Source of the DNA: Bacteroidota bacterium
GTDB lineage: Bacteria; Bacteroidota; Bacteroidia; AKYH767-A; OLB10
Direction: 5' to 3'
DNA: 64,000 nt
Assembly: GCA_016713925.1 (NCBI GenBank)
Contig: JADJOH010000002.1
Coordinates: 806,001 to 870,000, forward strand
Positions 17,760 through 26,092 of the stretch are shown here, in pieces. Position 1 is the first letter of the stretch; every line of letters starts with the position of its first letter. The notes below the pieces were generated by a model, which saw only the letters and a list, made by a program, of their open reading frames with translations, was not told the origin of the DNA and searched no databases. Position numbers and translations under genes: made by a program.

Positions 17760-18364
17760 TGCTTCTCCCCTCCAACCAGTTTCGCCTGAATGCGGACTTC
17801 AATTTCAGGAGCAATTTTTTGCTGTACAATACGGGGAATACGTATTTCGTGATCAGCCAATAGAATTACAAATTCACCGGAAATAAAGACTTCTTTTCCT
17901 TTCACTGCAACGGTACTTTTAATTATCCGTTCCTGCCCTATCCCTTTAACATTCAAAATTCCTTTTGCACGGATAATATAGGTCCCATCCTTGTTAAAAT
18001 CTATATCATCAATGATTTTCCCGCTAAAGGTACATTTTGGGTGTTTTCCGGACTCCAGATAATTTTCATTAAAATGCTCCTCCTGCAACTGACTGTTAAA
18101 GCCTCTGAATGAAGTATTATTCACACTGAATGCGAATGAATTAGAAGAAATATCAATAATTCCTCTCAGTTCAGTGGATACAGCTTCAATGCGTTCCAAA
18201 CTGGCATTCGACACAAAGCGAATGGTTGAATTCTGAATAAAATACTGAGTAGCAGGTTGGGAAAACCCTTGAAATGTCATTAAAAAGCTGATTATAAATA
18301 TATTGTAAAACAAAATGAGGCGTTTACAGCCATCCGCCGAATAAAGAATTTTTGATTTATTCAT
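17756..18364 (-). CDS. YceI-like periplasmic protein coupled to the histidine kinase
   Basis: A 202-residue protein if started at ATG 18364; the frame is open further up to 18478, but the extra 38 residues are charged and precede a good signal peptide (FIISFLMTFQGFSQ), and a promoter-like element lies inside that extension. The YceI core is present: LQEEHFNENYLESGKHPKC, FSGKI, LNVKGIGQERI and VILLADHEIRIPRIVQQKI. It resembles the YceI protein at 10888-11445 and may bind a lipid or quinone. The four-base overlap with the kinase gene suggests joint production, so it may serve as a ligand-binding accessory to the kinase, an inference only. Confidence 0.85.
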   Translation of the reverse strand: MNKSKILYSADGCKRLILFYNIFIISFLMTFQGFSQPATQYFIQNSTIRFVSNASLERIEAVSTELRGIIDISSNSFAFSVNNTSFRGFNSQLQEEHFNENYLESGKHPKCTFSGKIIDDIDFNKDGTYIIRAKGILNVKGIGQERIIKSTVAVKGKEVFISGEFVILLADHEIRIPRIVQQKIAPEIEVRIQAKLVGGEKQ

Positions 18365-18412
18365 TTCTGAATTTGAAATATGCTCCTCTTCAATTATCTT
18401 GTCTAAATTATT

Positions 18413-18442
18413 CAAATATTTATTCCTTTCGGTAAAAACAAC
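18413..18442 (-). promoter_or_regulatory. Candidate promoter of the YceI/kinase/regulator operon
   Basis: On the minus strand AATATTTG (18413-18420) matches the Bacteroidota -7 consensus TAnnTTTG at all but the first base, and GTTG (18439-18442) stands 18 bases upstream as a -33 candidate. Transcription would start near 18406, 42 bases before the chosen ATG at 18364, which excludes the longer frame. Confidence 0.4.
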
Positions 18443-18955
18443 CTTAATAGTGTTCAATTTTACCTCCGAACAGGTCAAATTACAAGTTAAACGAAAGGAA
18501 AGACAATGTTATTTTACCTTAAACATGTAATACATCATTAACTTCGCATCGTCATACGCGCTCTTCTTTTCCAAACCAAAACAAAGCAGGGTGCGTATTA
18601 AAGGCATATTTATTCAATATGAATTCTTGTTTACTATACCAGATTGTCGGTGGATTAAATTCAGCCGGTTCTCTTTCACATGATTTTAATTCCACTTTCA
18701 ATCGAGAATGGAACTTTTCCTGGTTTAGAACATCCTTTTATTATTCAATGGAGGGTGATGTAAAAGCCGGTCAGCCAAAAGCCGCTTTTCTCTCCTTACC
18801 GTTGCATTCGCCGAAAAAGCAACTTAGCGGAGACTTCCCGGGAATGACAGGATTAAAGAATGATTTTGTTGCTTCAGTAGAAAAGGTAATTCATATAAGC
18901 CAGCGTCTTCGCTTTTTGTTATTTCCGAACACTTATTTTTCCAACTAATCAGCTC
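18443..18955. other. Divergent intergenic region between kinase operon and sulfate operon
   Basis: About 510 bases separating the two divergent operons. It must hold the promoter of the sulfate-activation genes, but I found only a weak TAnnTTTG-like match (TGATTTTG at 18861-18868). No riboswitch fold that I know (SAM classes included) and no repeat was recognised. A 109-codon open frame on the plus strand (18619-18948) does not look coding. Confidence 0.5.
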
Positions 18956-20737
18956 ATGTTTGAAAATGCGCAAATACTAATTGTCAGCCTGGTTATACTA
19001 GGCATGGTAGTGGCGCTTTACAAGGAAGTGGTGAAACCGGTGATGGTGTTCGTTCTTGCTATTACGGTTTTAATGGCCACCCATATCATAAAACCAAAGG
19101 AGGCATTAAGTGGTTTCGCAAACGAGCAAATTGCCGTTATTTTTCTTTTATTGATTATCAGCGATGTCATTAAACGTTCGGCAGCACTGGATTATTCCAT
19201 CTACCGGTTATTCAAACCCGGTTTATCCTATCGGGCCTTTCTTTTCAGAATGAGCACTTCAGTAGCCAGTCTATCCGCCTTTGTTAACAACACACCGCTT
19301 GTCGCTTTGATGATACCTTATGTGTACGAATGGGCAAAGCGAAAAAAAATCAGTCCTTCTAAAGTACTCATGCCCCTTTCCATGGCAGCGATCATTGGAG
19401 GAACGGTTACGTTGATTGGCACCTCCACTAATTTAGTTGTCAGCGGACTCGCTACGGATGCCGGCCTGCCTCCCCTTAATATGTTTTCATTTACTCCAAT
19501 AGGATTGCCTATAATGATCATTCTGGTATTGTACATTACATTTTTCAGTAATAAATTTCTAACCAACCGAACGGATGCCCTCACAGAATTCAAAGAACAC
19601 GTTAGAGAATATTTGATTGAAACCAAAGTTCCTTCGACCTCTACTTATGTGGGAAAATCGCTCGATGACAATAAACTTCGACAGCTGCGCGGACTCTATG
19701 TGGTAGAAATAATCAGAGGCCAGAAAACCATAGCACCGGTCTCACCCAAGGAGATCATTCAAACCGATGATGTTTTAATTTTTGCTGGTGAAACGGATAC
19801 TGTCATTGATTTGTTGAATAATCAAAAAGAATTAGTCCATGCTGATTATTCAGAATATCCGATGGATGGCAAAGTGGAGATTATTGAAGTCATCGTTGCA
19901 CCCAATTCATCCTTGATCAATAAGCCCATCAACAAAACCAATTTTCGTGAAACTTTTGACGCCGGCATTATTGCTGTAAACCGCGACGGTGAAAAGATCA
20001 GTGGAAAAGTCGGAGAAATTGAATTAAAAAACGGCGACCTCTTATTGGTAGTAGCGGGTAAGCAATTCAGAAGACGATCAGAGCAAAACCGTGATCTTAT
20101 CCTGGTCTCAAAAAGAAGGGAAATCAATCATGCTGACAAGAGTATCATCAAATGGTTGTTACTGGCTATTCTAGGTGCTTTTATTCTTGAAGCAACCAAC
20201 ATGGTCAGTTTGTTTATGTCGCTCTTCCTCATCACCGGCGGCTTGGCTATCATCGGCTCGCTTACTGTTGAGGATGTAAAAAAATCACTTGACCTTGAAT
20301 TGATGGTGATGCTTGCCCTGGCCATTGGGGTTGGCAAAGCCATTTCTAACTCGGGCGCTGATCAGCTTTTTGCCAATAAAGTAATCAACTTAACGGCAAC
20401 ATTGCACCCAACGATGGGTATCTTACTTGGACTCTATCTGATCACCAATATTCTGACCATGTTTGTTACCAATGCAGCGGCAGTTGCAATCACCTTTCCG
20501 ATTGCCCTTGCCACCGGTCAACAATTAGGGATTCAGGATTTCAACCCATTTCTGCTGACGATTGCGTTTGCCAGTTCTGCTGATTTTATCACACCATTCG
20601 GTTATCAAACCAATCTGATGGTATTTGGACCCGGCGGTTATAAATTTATCGACTATGTCAGATATGGAATAATACCTACCTTCATTTACATGGCCTGTAC
20701 CATCTTCGGGATTGCTTCATGGTATAACCTTATATGA
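18956..20737 (+). CDS. SLC13/DASS-type permease with RCK_C domains, probable sulfate importer
   Basis: A 593-residue membrane protein. The first half has five or six helices with the NNTPLVALMIP and GTSTNLVVSG motifs of the SLC13 ion-transporter family; the second half repeats this (VTNAAAVAITFPIALA and FASSADFITPFGYQTNLMV). Between them, at about residues 215-385, are two TrkA-C (RCK_C) domains (VPSTSTYVGKSL and VIVAPNSSLINKPI). This architecture is common in sodium-coupled sulfate permeases. It is the first gene of the operon with cysC, cysD, cysN and cysQ, which supports sulfate as the substrate, driving uptake across the inner membrane. The start ATG at 18956 follows no clear Shine-Dalgarno sequence, as is usual here. 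Confidence 0.85.
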   Translation: MFENAQILIVSLVILGMVVALYKEVVKPVMVFVLAITVLMATHIIKPKEALSGFANEQIAVIFLLLIISDVIKRSAALDYSIYRLFKPGLSYRAFLFRMSTSVASLSAFVNNTPLVALMIPYVYEWAKRKKISPSKVLMPLSMAAIIGGTVTLIGTSTNLVVSGLATDAGLPPLNMFSFTPIGLPIMIILVLYITFFSNKFLTNRTDALTEFKEHVREYLIETKVPSTSTYVGKSLDDNKLRQLRGLYVVEIIRGQKTIAPVSPKEIIQTDDVLIFAGETDTVIDLLNNQKELVHADYSEYPMDGKVEIIEVIVAPNSSLINKPINKTNFRETFDAGIIAVNRDGEKISGKVGEIELKNGDLLLVVAGKQFRRRSEQNRDLILVSKRREINHADKSIIKWLLLAILGAFILEATNMVSLFMSLFLITGGLAIIGSLTVEDVKKSLDLELMVMLALAIGVGKAISNSGADQLFANKVINLTATLHPTMGILLGLYLITNILTMFVTNAAAVAITFPIALATGQQLGIQDFNPFLLTIAFASSADFITPFGYQTNLMVFGPGGYKFIDYVRYGIIPTFIYMACTIFGIASWYNLI

Positions 20738-20747
20738 ATAAAATATC

Positions 20748-21347
20748 ATGAAAAACAGTCATATCGTTCGTCAGCAGTATAAAATCACACGCAGTGACAG
20801 GGAAATATTGCTACAGCAAAAGCCCTTGTTATTGTGGTTCACCGGACTTAGTGGTTCCGGAAAATCTACCCTGGCCGACCGTGTTGAACAGGAATTGCAC
20901 TTAAAAGGTTACAAAACGTATTTACTTGACGGCGATAATATCCGTCATGGCTTGAACAGCAATATCGATTTCAGTGAAGAAGGACGAAAGGAGAACATTC
21001 GTCGTATCGGCGAAGTAGCCCGTTTATTCATTGATGCCGGTATCATAGTTTTGACAGCCTTTATTTCCCCTTTTAAGGAGGATCGCGACAGGGTACGTCA
21101 ACTGCTTCCTGAAGGAGAGTTTACGGAAATTTTTGTGGATTGTCCCCTGGAAGTATGTGAACAAAGAGATGTAAAAGGTCTCTATGCGAAAGCTCGCCGT
21201 GGAGAAATTCCGGACTTCACCGGCATCTCTTCTCCATTCGAAGCCCCGGAGCATGCAGAAATAACAGTACATACCGATCAGGATGACCTGGAAACCTGCA
21301 CGAACCAAATACTCAACTTTACGTTAAACAGAATTAAATCAATATAA
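20748..21347 (+). CDS. cysC: Adenylylsulfate kinase
   Basis: A 199-residue APS kinase that phosphorylates adenosine 5'-phosphosulfate at the 3' position to make PAPS. The Walker A motif GLSGSGKS lies at residues 33-40, the APS-binding DGDNIRHGLN follows the second strand, and FISPFKEDRDRVR plus KGLYAKARRGEI are family signatures (the latter the lid region). It is ten bases after the permease gene and three bases before cysD. A stand-alone kinase of normal length, not fused to CysN. In organisms that activate sulfate for sulfation, PAPS is the end product. Confidence 0.96.
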   Translation: MKNSHIVRQQYKITRSDREILLQQKPLLLWFTGLSGSGKSTLADRVEQELHLKGYKTYLLDGDNIRHGLNSNIDFSEEGRKENIRRIGEVARLFIDAGIIVLTAFISPFKEDRDRVRQLLPEGEFTEIFVDCPLEVCEQRDVKGLYAKARRGEIPDFTGISSPFEAPEHAEITVHTDQDDLETCTNQILNFTLNRIKSI

Positions 21348-21350
21348 AAA

Positions 21351-22256
21351 ATGATTCTCTATCATTTAAACCATCTGCGTGAACTGGAAGCAGAAGCCAT
21401 CTATATCATACGGGAAGCCGCTTCACAATTTGAGCGCCCGGCGATGTTATTTTCCGGAGGCAAGGATTCTATTGTCATGACTCATCTGGCCCGCAAAGCC
21501 TTTTACCCGGCTCGCATTCCGTTTCCATTGCTTCACATTGATACCGGACATAATTTTCCTGAAACCATTAGTTTCCGGGACGAACTTGTTGCGAAAATTG
21601 GCGCTACTCTTATCGTTAGAAATGTACAGGACTCCATCAACGAGGGGCGTGCGAAAGAGGAAAAGGGACCCAACGCCAGCCGGAATATGCTACAGACTGT
21701 CACCTTACTGGATGCACTGGAAGAACTAAAAGTGGATGCAGCGATGGGCGGAGCACGAAGAGATGAGGAAAAAGCAAGAGCGAAGGAACGCTTCTTTTCA
21801 CATCGCGATGAATTCGGTCAATGGGATCCGAAAAATCAACGTCCTGAACTTTGGATGCTGCTCAATGGTAAAAAACAAATGGGAGAACACTTTCGTATCT
21901 TCCCTCTGAGTAACTGGACTGAAATGGATGTCTGGATGTACATCGCTCTCGAAGATATCGCTATTCCTAATCTTTATTTTTCTCATAGACGCAATGTTGT
22001 TGACAGGGGAGGTATGCTGCTCGCTATGTCTGACTTTATAACGGTACGCGAAAACGAAACTATTGAAGAAATGACAGTTCGGTTCAGGACCATTGGTGAC
22101 ATGACCTGCACAGGAGCCGTATTATCACCTGCATCAAGTCTCTCCGAAATCATCGATGAAGTCGCCGCCAGCAAAACCACTGAAAGAGGAACAAGAGCTG
22201 ACGATAAACGGAGCGAAACCGCTATGGAAGATCGTAAAAAAGCCGGCTATTTTTAA
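21351..22256 (+). CDS. cysD: Sulfate adenylyltransferase subunit 2
   Basis: A 301-residue catalytic subunit of ATP sulfurylase, which adenylates sulfate to APS. The PP-loop SGGKDS lies at residues 35-40, followed by LHIDTGHNFPETISFRD and, later, GGARRDEEKARAKERFFSHRD, both highly conserved in CysD. The C-terminal region (LSNWTEMDVWMYI, PNLYFSHRR) is complete. It acts as a heterodimer with the GTPase CysN encoded next (58 bases downstream). Nothing in this gene looks damaged. Confidence 0.97.
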   Translation: MILYHLNHLRELEAEAIYIIREAASQFERPAMLFSGGKDSIVMTHLARKAFYPARIPFPLLHIDTGHNFPETISFRDELVAKIGATLIVRNVQDSINEGRAKEEKGPNASRNMLQTVTLLDALEELKVDAAMGGARRDEEKARAKERFFSHRDEFGQWDPKNQRPELWMLLNGKKQMGEHFRIFPLSNWTEMDVWMYIALEDIAIPNLYFSHRRNVVDRGGMLLAMSDFITVRENETIEEMTVRFRTIGDMTCTGAVLSPASSLSEIIDEVAASKTTERGTRADDKRSETAMEDRKKAGYF

Positions 22257-22314
22257 CGAAGAGCCCCTTGAAAAATAAAAATAATATACACGAATTAAGA
22301 TAGAAAAACAGAAC

Positions 22315-23589
22315 ATGAGTGATTTTAGCACAGAAGGATATATGAACATGGAACTGCTTCGGTTTACGACAGCAGGAAGTGTAGATGATGGAAAAAGTAC
22401 ATTAATTGGCCGGTTGCTTTTTGACTCCAAGCAAATTTTTGAAGATCAGCTGGAAGCCATTGAACAACGCAGTCAACAGCGCGGGTTTGAGCACGTCGAT
22501 CTTAGCTTGTTGGTGGATGGTTTGAAGGCAGAGCGTGAGCAGGGCATCACTATCGATGTAGCCTACCGCTACTTTGCCACTCCCAAGCGAAAATTTATTA
22601 TTGCAGATACACCCGGGCATATTCAATATACCCGGAACATGGTCACCGGTGCCTCTACAGCCAATGCCGCACTCATTCTTGTAGATGCCCGCAAAGGTGT
22701 TTTAGAGCAAACCATCCGCCATTCCTTTATCGCCTCCTTACTCCAGATTCCTCACCTGATCATCTGTGTAAATAAAATGGATCTGGTAGAGTTTAACGAA
22801 AAGAGTTTTGATAAAGTGGTCGATCAGTTTCGTCATCTCTCCTCTAAACTTGATATTAAAGATGTACACTTCCTTCCTATTAGTGCATTGAAAGGCGATA
22901 ACGTGGTGGATAAATCATCCAATATGTCCTGGTATCAGGGTCCAACATTGATGTATCTGCTCGAAAATTTACACATCAGCAGTGATGAGAACCATATTGA
23001 TTGTCGTTTTCCGGTTCAATATGTTGTAAGACCACAGCAAACAGAACACCATGACTTCAGAGGTTATGCCGGAAGGATCATGAGCGGCATCTTTAAGCCC
23101 GGTGATAAAGTAAAAATTCTACCTAAAGGGGAGTCGGCTGTTATAAAAACCATTGAACTTTTTGGTGATAAATATGAATAAGCTTATGCTCCCATGTCCG
23201 TAACCATGACGTTGGACAGAGAAGTAGATATCAGCAGGGGTGATATGATTGTTCGTGAAAACAACGTTCCAAATATTGCGCAAGAGTTTGATGTGATGGT
23301 TTGCTGGCTTCATCCTGATAAAATACAGGTGGGAGGTAAATACGGCATTCTACACACTTCTAAAGACACCCGATGTATCATCAAAGACATTCGGTATAAA
23401 ATTGATATCAACACCTTGCATCGCAATGAAGAAGACAATGAAATTGTGATGAACGACATTGCAAGAATTCAGATAAAAACGACGGCTCCGATATTCTTTG
23501 ATTCCTATCGGAAAAACAGACATACAGGCAGTATTATTTTCATTGATGAGGCAACAAATGAAACTGTTGGTGCGGGTATGATCGTATAA
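22315..23589 (+). pseudogene. cysN: Sulfate adenylyltransferase subunit 1, interrupted by an in-frame TAA
   Basis: Residues 1-288 form the GTPase and the start of domain 2: GSVDDGKST (21-29), ADTPGHIQYTRNMVTGAS, NKMDL. At 23179-23181 the frame has TAA, then continues in the same frame with AYAPMSVTMTLDREVDISRGDMIV and the rest of domains 2 and 3 to 23589, 424 codons in all, the usual length. The context around the stop (DKYE-stop-AYAP) corresponds to the conserved segment before the APMSVT strand, where other CysN proteins have a charged residue; a single change, for example GAA to TAA, explains it. CysD needs CysN for activity, so a real stop would disable sulfate activation unless it is read through or complemented elsewhere. 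Sequence error is equally possible. Confidence 0.88.
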
Positions 23590-23631
23590 TACCTGACTAT
23601 TCGAGGCTTTTGCTTCAAAACAACTATTGCT

Positions 23632-24450
23632 ATGGAAAATTATAATCAACTTTTATCGCTTGCATTAAAAGCAGCTGTACTTGCCGGAAAGGAAATCAAG
23701 GACGTTTATAAACGTGAATTTGAAGTAGAATTAAAGGATGATAAAAGTCCGTTAACTGAAGCAGATAAACGATCGCATAATAAGATTGTAGAACTACTGA
23801 CGGAGTCCGGATTGCCCTTGTTGAGTGAGGAGGGAAAAAGTATTCCCTTTGAGGAACGACATAAATGGAAAATTTTCTGGCTGATCGATCCATTAGATGG
23901 TACTAAGGAATTTATCAAAAGAAATGGCGAGTTCACCGTAAACATTGCGCTTATTGTGAATGGAGTACCACTTTTGGGGGTAATTTATGCCCCTGTGATT
24001 GATACCATCTATTTTGGTTGTGAGGGAAGTGGCAGCTATAAAGCGGAAGCCGATTATGAATACCTGAGTCATATTATACAGTCGGAGCATATTGCTGATC
24101 GTCTGATTTCAGCAGGATTACGTTTGCCGATAAAAAATACAGAGCGACCTTTTACCGTAGTGGCCAGCCGATCGCATATGAGTGATGAAACGGCGGCCTT
24201 CATCGATGAGCTGAGAAAGAAGCATACCAATCTTGAAATGATCTCGAAAGGAAGTTCCCTTAAACTCTGCCTCGTGGCGGAAGGAGCTGCCGATGTCTAT
24301 CCCCGCTTTGCACCTACTATGGAATGGGATACGGCGGCAGGACAAGCGATCGCACTCAGTGCAGGTTATTCAGTTGTTAATGCTAACGATCAATCTGCCG
24401 TGGTATATAATAAAAGTGAATTGTTGAATCCGTGGTTTATTGTTCAGTAA
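23632..24450 (+). CDS. cysQ: 3'(2'),5'-bisphosphate nucleotidase
   Basis: A 272-residue member of the inositol-monophosphatase-like family. Metal-binding motifs are LSEEGK (Glu of motif 1), WLIDPLDGTKEFIKRNGEFTVNIALI (the DPLDGT motif) and MEWDTAAGQAI (third metal-site Asp). CysQ hydrolyses PAP, the by-product left when PAPS gives up its sulfate, to AMP, so removing a strong inhibitor of sulfotransferases. As the last gene of the sulfate-activation operon, it makes sense whichever way PAPS is used, and particularly when PAPS feeds sulfotransferases. Confidence 0.94.
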   Translation: MENYNQLLSLALKAAVLAGKEIKDVYKREFEVELKDDKSPLTEADKRSHNKIVELLTESGLPLLSEEGKSIPFEERHKWKIFWLIDPLDGTKEFIKRNGEFTVNIALIVNGVPLLGVIYAPVIDTIYFGCEGSGSYKAEADYEYLSHIIQSEHIADRLISAGLRLPIKNTERPFTVVASRSHMSDETAAFIDELRKKHTNLEMISKGSSLKLCLVAEGAADVYPRFAPTMEWDTAAGQAIALSAGYSVVNANDQSAVVYNKSELLNPWFIVQ

Positions 24451-24479
24451 AATGCGGAGGTTACGAATTTACGAATAGA

Positions 24480-24498
24480 TCTCGCCCGGAGGGCGAGA
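24480..24498. repeat. Short perfect palindrome inside ACGAAT-rich repeats
   Basis: An eight-base-pair stem (TCTCGCCC with GGGCGAGA) and a three-base loop GGA. It has no T-run after it, so it is not a standard terminator. It stands 30 bases after the cysQ stop and is flanked on both sides by degenerate copies of TACGAAT, which continue into the tandem array at 24557. Confidence 0.75.
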
Positions 24499-24556
24499 AT
24501 ACGAATATACGAATTACGAATGGACGAATTCGCGAAATAGGCGAATGTACGAATGT

Positions 24557-24752
24557 ACGAATTTACGAAGGGTACGAATTTACGAAGGGTACGAATTTAC
24601 GAAGGGTACGAATTTACGAAGGGTACGAATTTACGAAGGGTACGAATTTACGAAGGGTACGAATTTACGAAGGGTACGAATTTACGAAGGGTACGAATTT
24701 ACGAAGGGTACGAATGGGTGAAGGGTACGAAGGGTACGAATGGGTGAAGGGT
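24557..24752. repeat. 17-bp tandem repeat array
   Basis: Nine identical copies of ACGAATTTACGAAGGGT in a row (24557-24709), followed by variant units ACGAATGGGTGAAGGGT at 24710 and 24736 with a 9-bp partial unit between. The unit is itself two ACGAA half-repeats. Because 17 is not a multiple of three, the plus strand is open in more than one frame and yields repetitive open frames that I do not regard as genes. Less regular TACGAAT copies extend the array upstream to about 24460. Confidence 0.95.
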
Positions 24753-24776
24753 ACTCATATTTTCACCAGGTTGTTT

Positions 24777-24893
24777 TCAATAAACGGGTATAGTTTTATT
24801 TTTTAAACGAATTTTAATGGCCATCACTATCATCTTGTGCAGATCCGGATCCTCTTTCAATTTGTATTTGAACAGGCTTCCACGGATATTCAT
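24777..24893 (-). other. Possible 38-codon gene remnant
   Basis: A short minus-strand frame from ATG 24893 to TGA 24777 whose product (beginning MNIRGSLFKYKLKEDPD) has a composition like real protein, unlike the repeats on both sides. It has no recognised family, and its upstream side is replaced by the 22-bp repeats at 24891-24945. It could be the remains of a larger gene or chance. Confidence 0.2.
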
Positions 24894-24945
24894 TACCGTT
24901 AATTAGGTATGCCATTACCGTTAATTAGGTATCCCATTGCCGTTA
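24891..24945. repeat. 22-bp direct repeat, two and a half copies
   Basis: Units at 24891-24912 and 24913-24934 share the first 20 bases (CATTACCGTTAATTAGGTAT), followed by a degenerate half copy at 24935-24945 (CATTGCCGTTA). The function is unknown. Confidence 0.85.
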
Positions 24946-25071
24946 TACATTGGCTTTAATCACTTCCCAAACGTTGTGGGGGTAACTAATTAAAGAAATG
25001 GTAATATTCCCGCAATATTAAGCTAACGTTACGGATGTAAAATTGTAACGTGAAAAAAAAGGTCTACTCTG

Positions 25072-25159
25072 TACAGGTAAAATCCTTCATTCAACTGATA
25101 GTGGAGAAACTCGCCGTCTTTCGGTTTCGATTGCTTTGGTTAAGAATGAATCACCTGTA
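25072..25159 (+). other. Candidate structured RNA leader before the metallophosphoesterase gene
   Basis: TACAGGT (25072-25078) pairs with ACCTGTA (25153-25159), and inside that TTCATTC (25086-25092) pairs with GAATGAA (25144-25150). Within the 51-base loop a further small hairpin can form around CCG-TCTTT-CGG with GAAA/TTTC below it. The nested pairing suggests a folded 5' leader ending 36 bases before the TTG start at 25196. It matches no riboswitch that I recognise. The DNA could also act as an operator. Confidence 0.35.
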
Positions 25160-25195
25160 TATGGCTAACACAGACCTTCAAAACCCCTCCTATTT

Positions 25196-26092
25196 TTGAA
25201 GATCAACGGCAAGATAGCTGAATCGCGCAGACCCGTAGAAGTTGTAGTAATTTCGGATATTCATTTGGGCACTTATGGTTGCCATGCAGCAGAACTTTCC
25301 TCCTATCTGCGATCCATAAATCCCGGTATGCTCATTTTGAATGGAGACATTGTAGACATGTGGCAGTTCAGTAAAAACTATTTTCCGAAATCACATATGC
25401 AGGTCGTGAAGGAAATCATCGGTCTTGCTTCCAAAGGAGTTCCTGTACATTATATCACGGGAAACCATGATGAATTACTTCGTAAATTTTCAGGATTCCA
25501 TTTGGGCAACCTTAGCATAAGCAATAAGATGCTTCTGGAACTGGATGGTAAACAAGCCTGGATATTTCATGGAGATGTTTTTGATATCACCATGCAGAAT
25601 GCAAAATGGCTGACCAGGCTCGGAGCAATCGGATATGATATGCTTATTCTAATTAATGCCACAGTAAATTACTTCATGGAAAAAATGGGTAAAGGAAAAA
25701 TTTCGCTTTCCAAAAAAATTAAGAACGGTGTTAAGAGTGCGGTGAAATACATCAACAACTTTGAAAAAGTATGTGCTGAAATTGCCATCCGGAACAAATA
25801 CGATTATGTCATCTGTGGACATATCCATCAACCGGAAATAAAGGAAATCAGCAATGCAGAAGGAACCGTACAGTACCTGAATTCCGGAGATTGGATAGAA
25901 AATTTGACTTCCTTAGAGTACAATGAAGGGGAATGGAATTTATACCATCATCCGCTAAATAAAAATCACGAAACGACACCAGAAGAATCATCCACCACCG
26001 ATTTTGTACTCCTTAATAACAAACAACTTTTCAATATCCTCTTAGAAGAAATTTACTCAGAGAAAGCCATAACCATTACCACAAAACGATGA
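25196..26092 (+). CDS. LpxH-like metallophosphoesterase (calcineurin fold)
   Basis: A 298-residue enzyme with all five metal-site blocks of the calcineurin-like superfamily: SDIHLG, NGDIVDMW, TGNHDELL, WIFHGDVFD and ICGHIHQPE. Spacing and DIHLG/GDxxDxW features match the UDP-2,3-diacylglucosamine pyrophosphatase (LpxH/LpxI-like) branch and its Bacteroidota relatives, but residues 225-298 extend past the typical 240-residue LpxH. The start must be the TTG at 25196: an in-frame TAA lies at 25166-25168 and no ATG, GTG or CTG start fits between. The stop overlaps the next start by ATGA. It likely cleaves a phosphodiester or pyrophosphate in lipid or sugar metabolism; the substrate is open. Confidence 0.85.
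   Translation: MKINGKIAESRRPVEVVVISDIHLGTYGCHAAELSSYLRSINPGMLILNGDIVDMWQFSKNYFPKSHMQVVKEIIGLASKGVPVHYITGNHDELLRKFSGFHLGNLSISNKMLLELDGKQAWIFHGDVFDITMQNAKWLTRLGAIGYDMLILINATVNYFMEKMGKGKISLSKKIKNGVKSAVKYINNFEKVCAEIAIRNKYDYVICGHIHQPEIKEISNAEGTVQYLNSGDWIENLTSLEYNEGEWNLYHHPLNKNHETTPEESSTTDFVLLNNKQLFNILLEEIYSEKAITITTKR

Noticed and set aside
18619..18948. 109-codon plus-strand open frame before the sulfate permease
   Set aside because: No signal peptide or domain, composition unlike neighbouring proteins, and it fills the space where the permease promoter must lie.
18956..24450. Assimilatory sulfate reduction for cysteine
   Set aside because: PAPS or sulfite reductase genes are not in the window, while four PAPS-using sulfotransferases are; assimilation elsewhere in the genome cannot be excluded.
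24480..24498. Rho-independent terminator of the cys operon
   Set aside because: The hairpin is strong but no T-run follows on either strand.
24557..24752. CRISPR array
   Set aside because: There are no spacers; the 17-bp units are contiguous, and no cas genes are near.
24432..24806. Open frames through the 17-bp repeats (for example 124 codons from 24432)
   Set aside because: The repeat happens to lack stops in more than one frame; the product is a 17-residue repeat created by reading a noncoding array.
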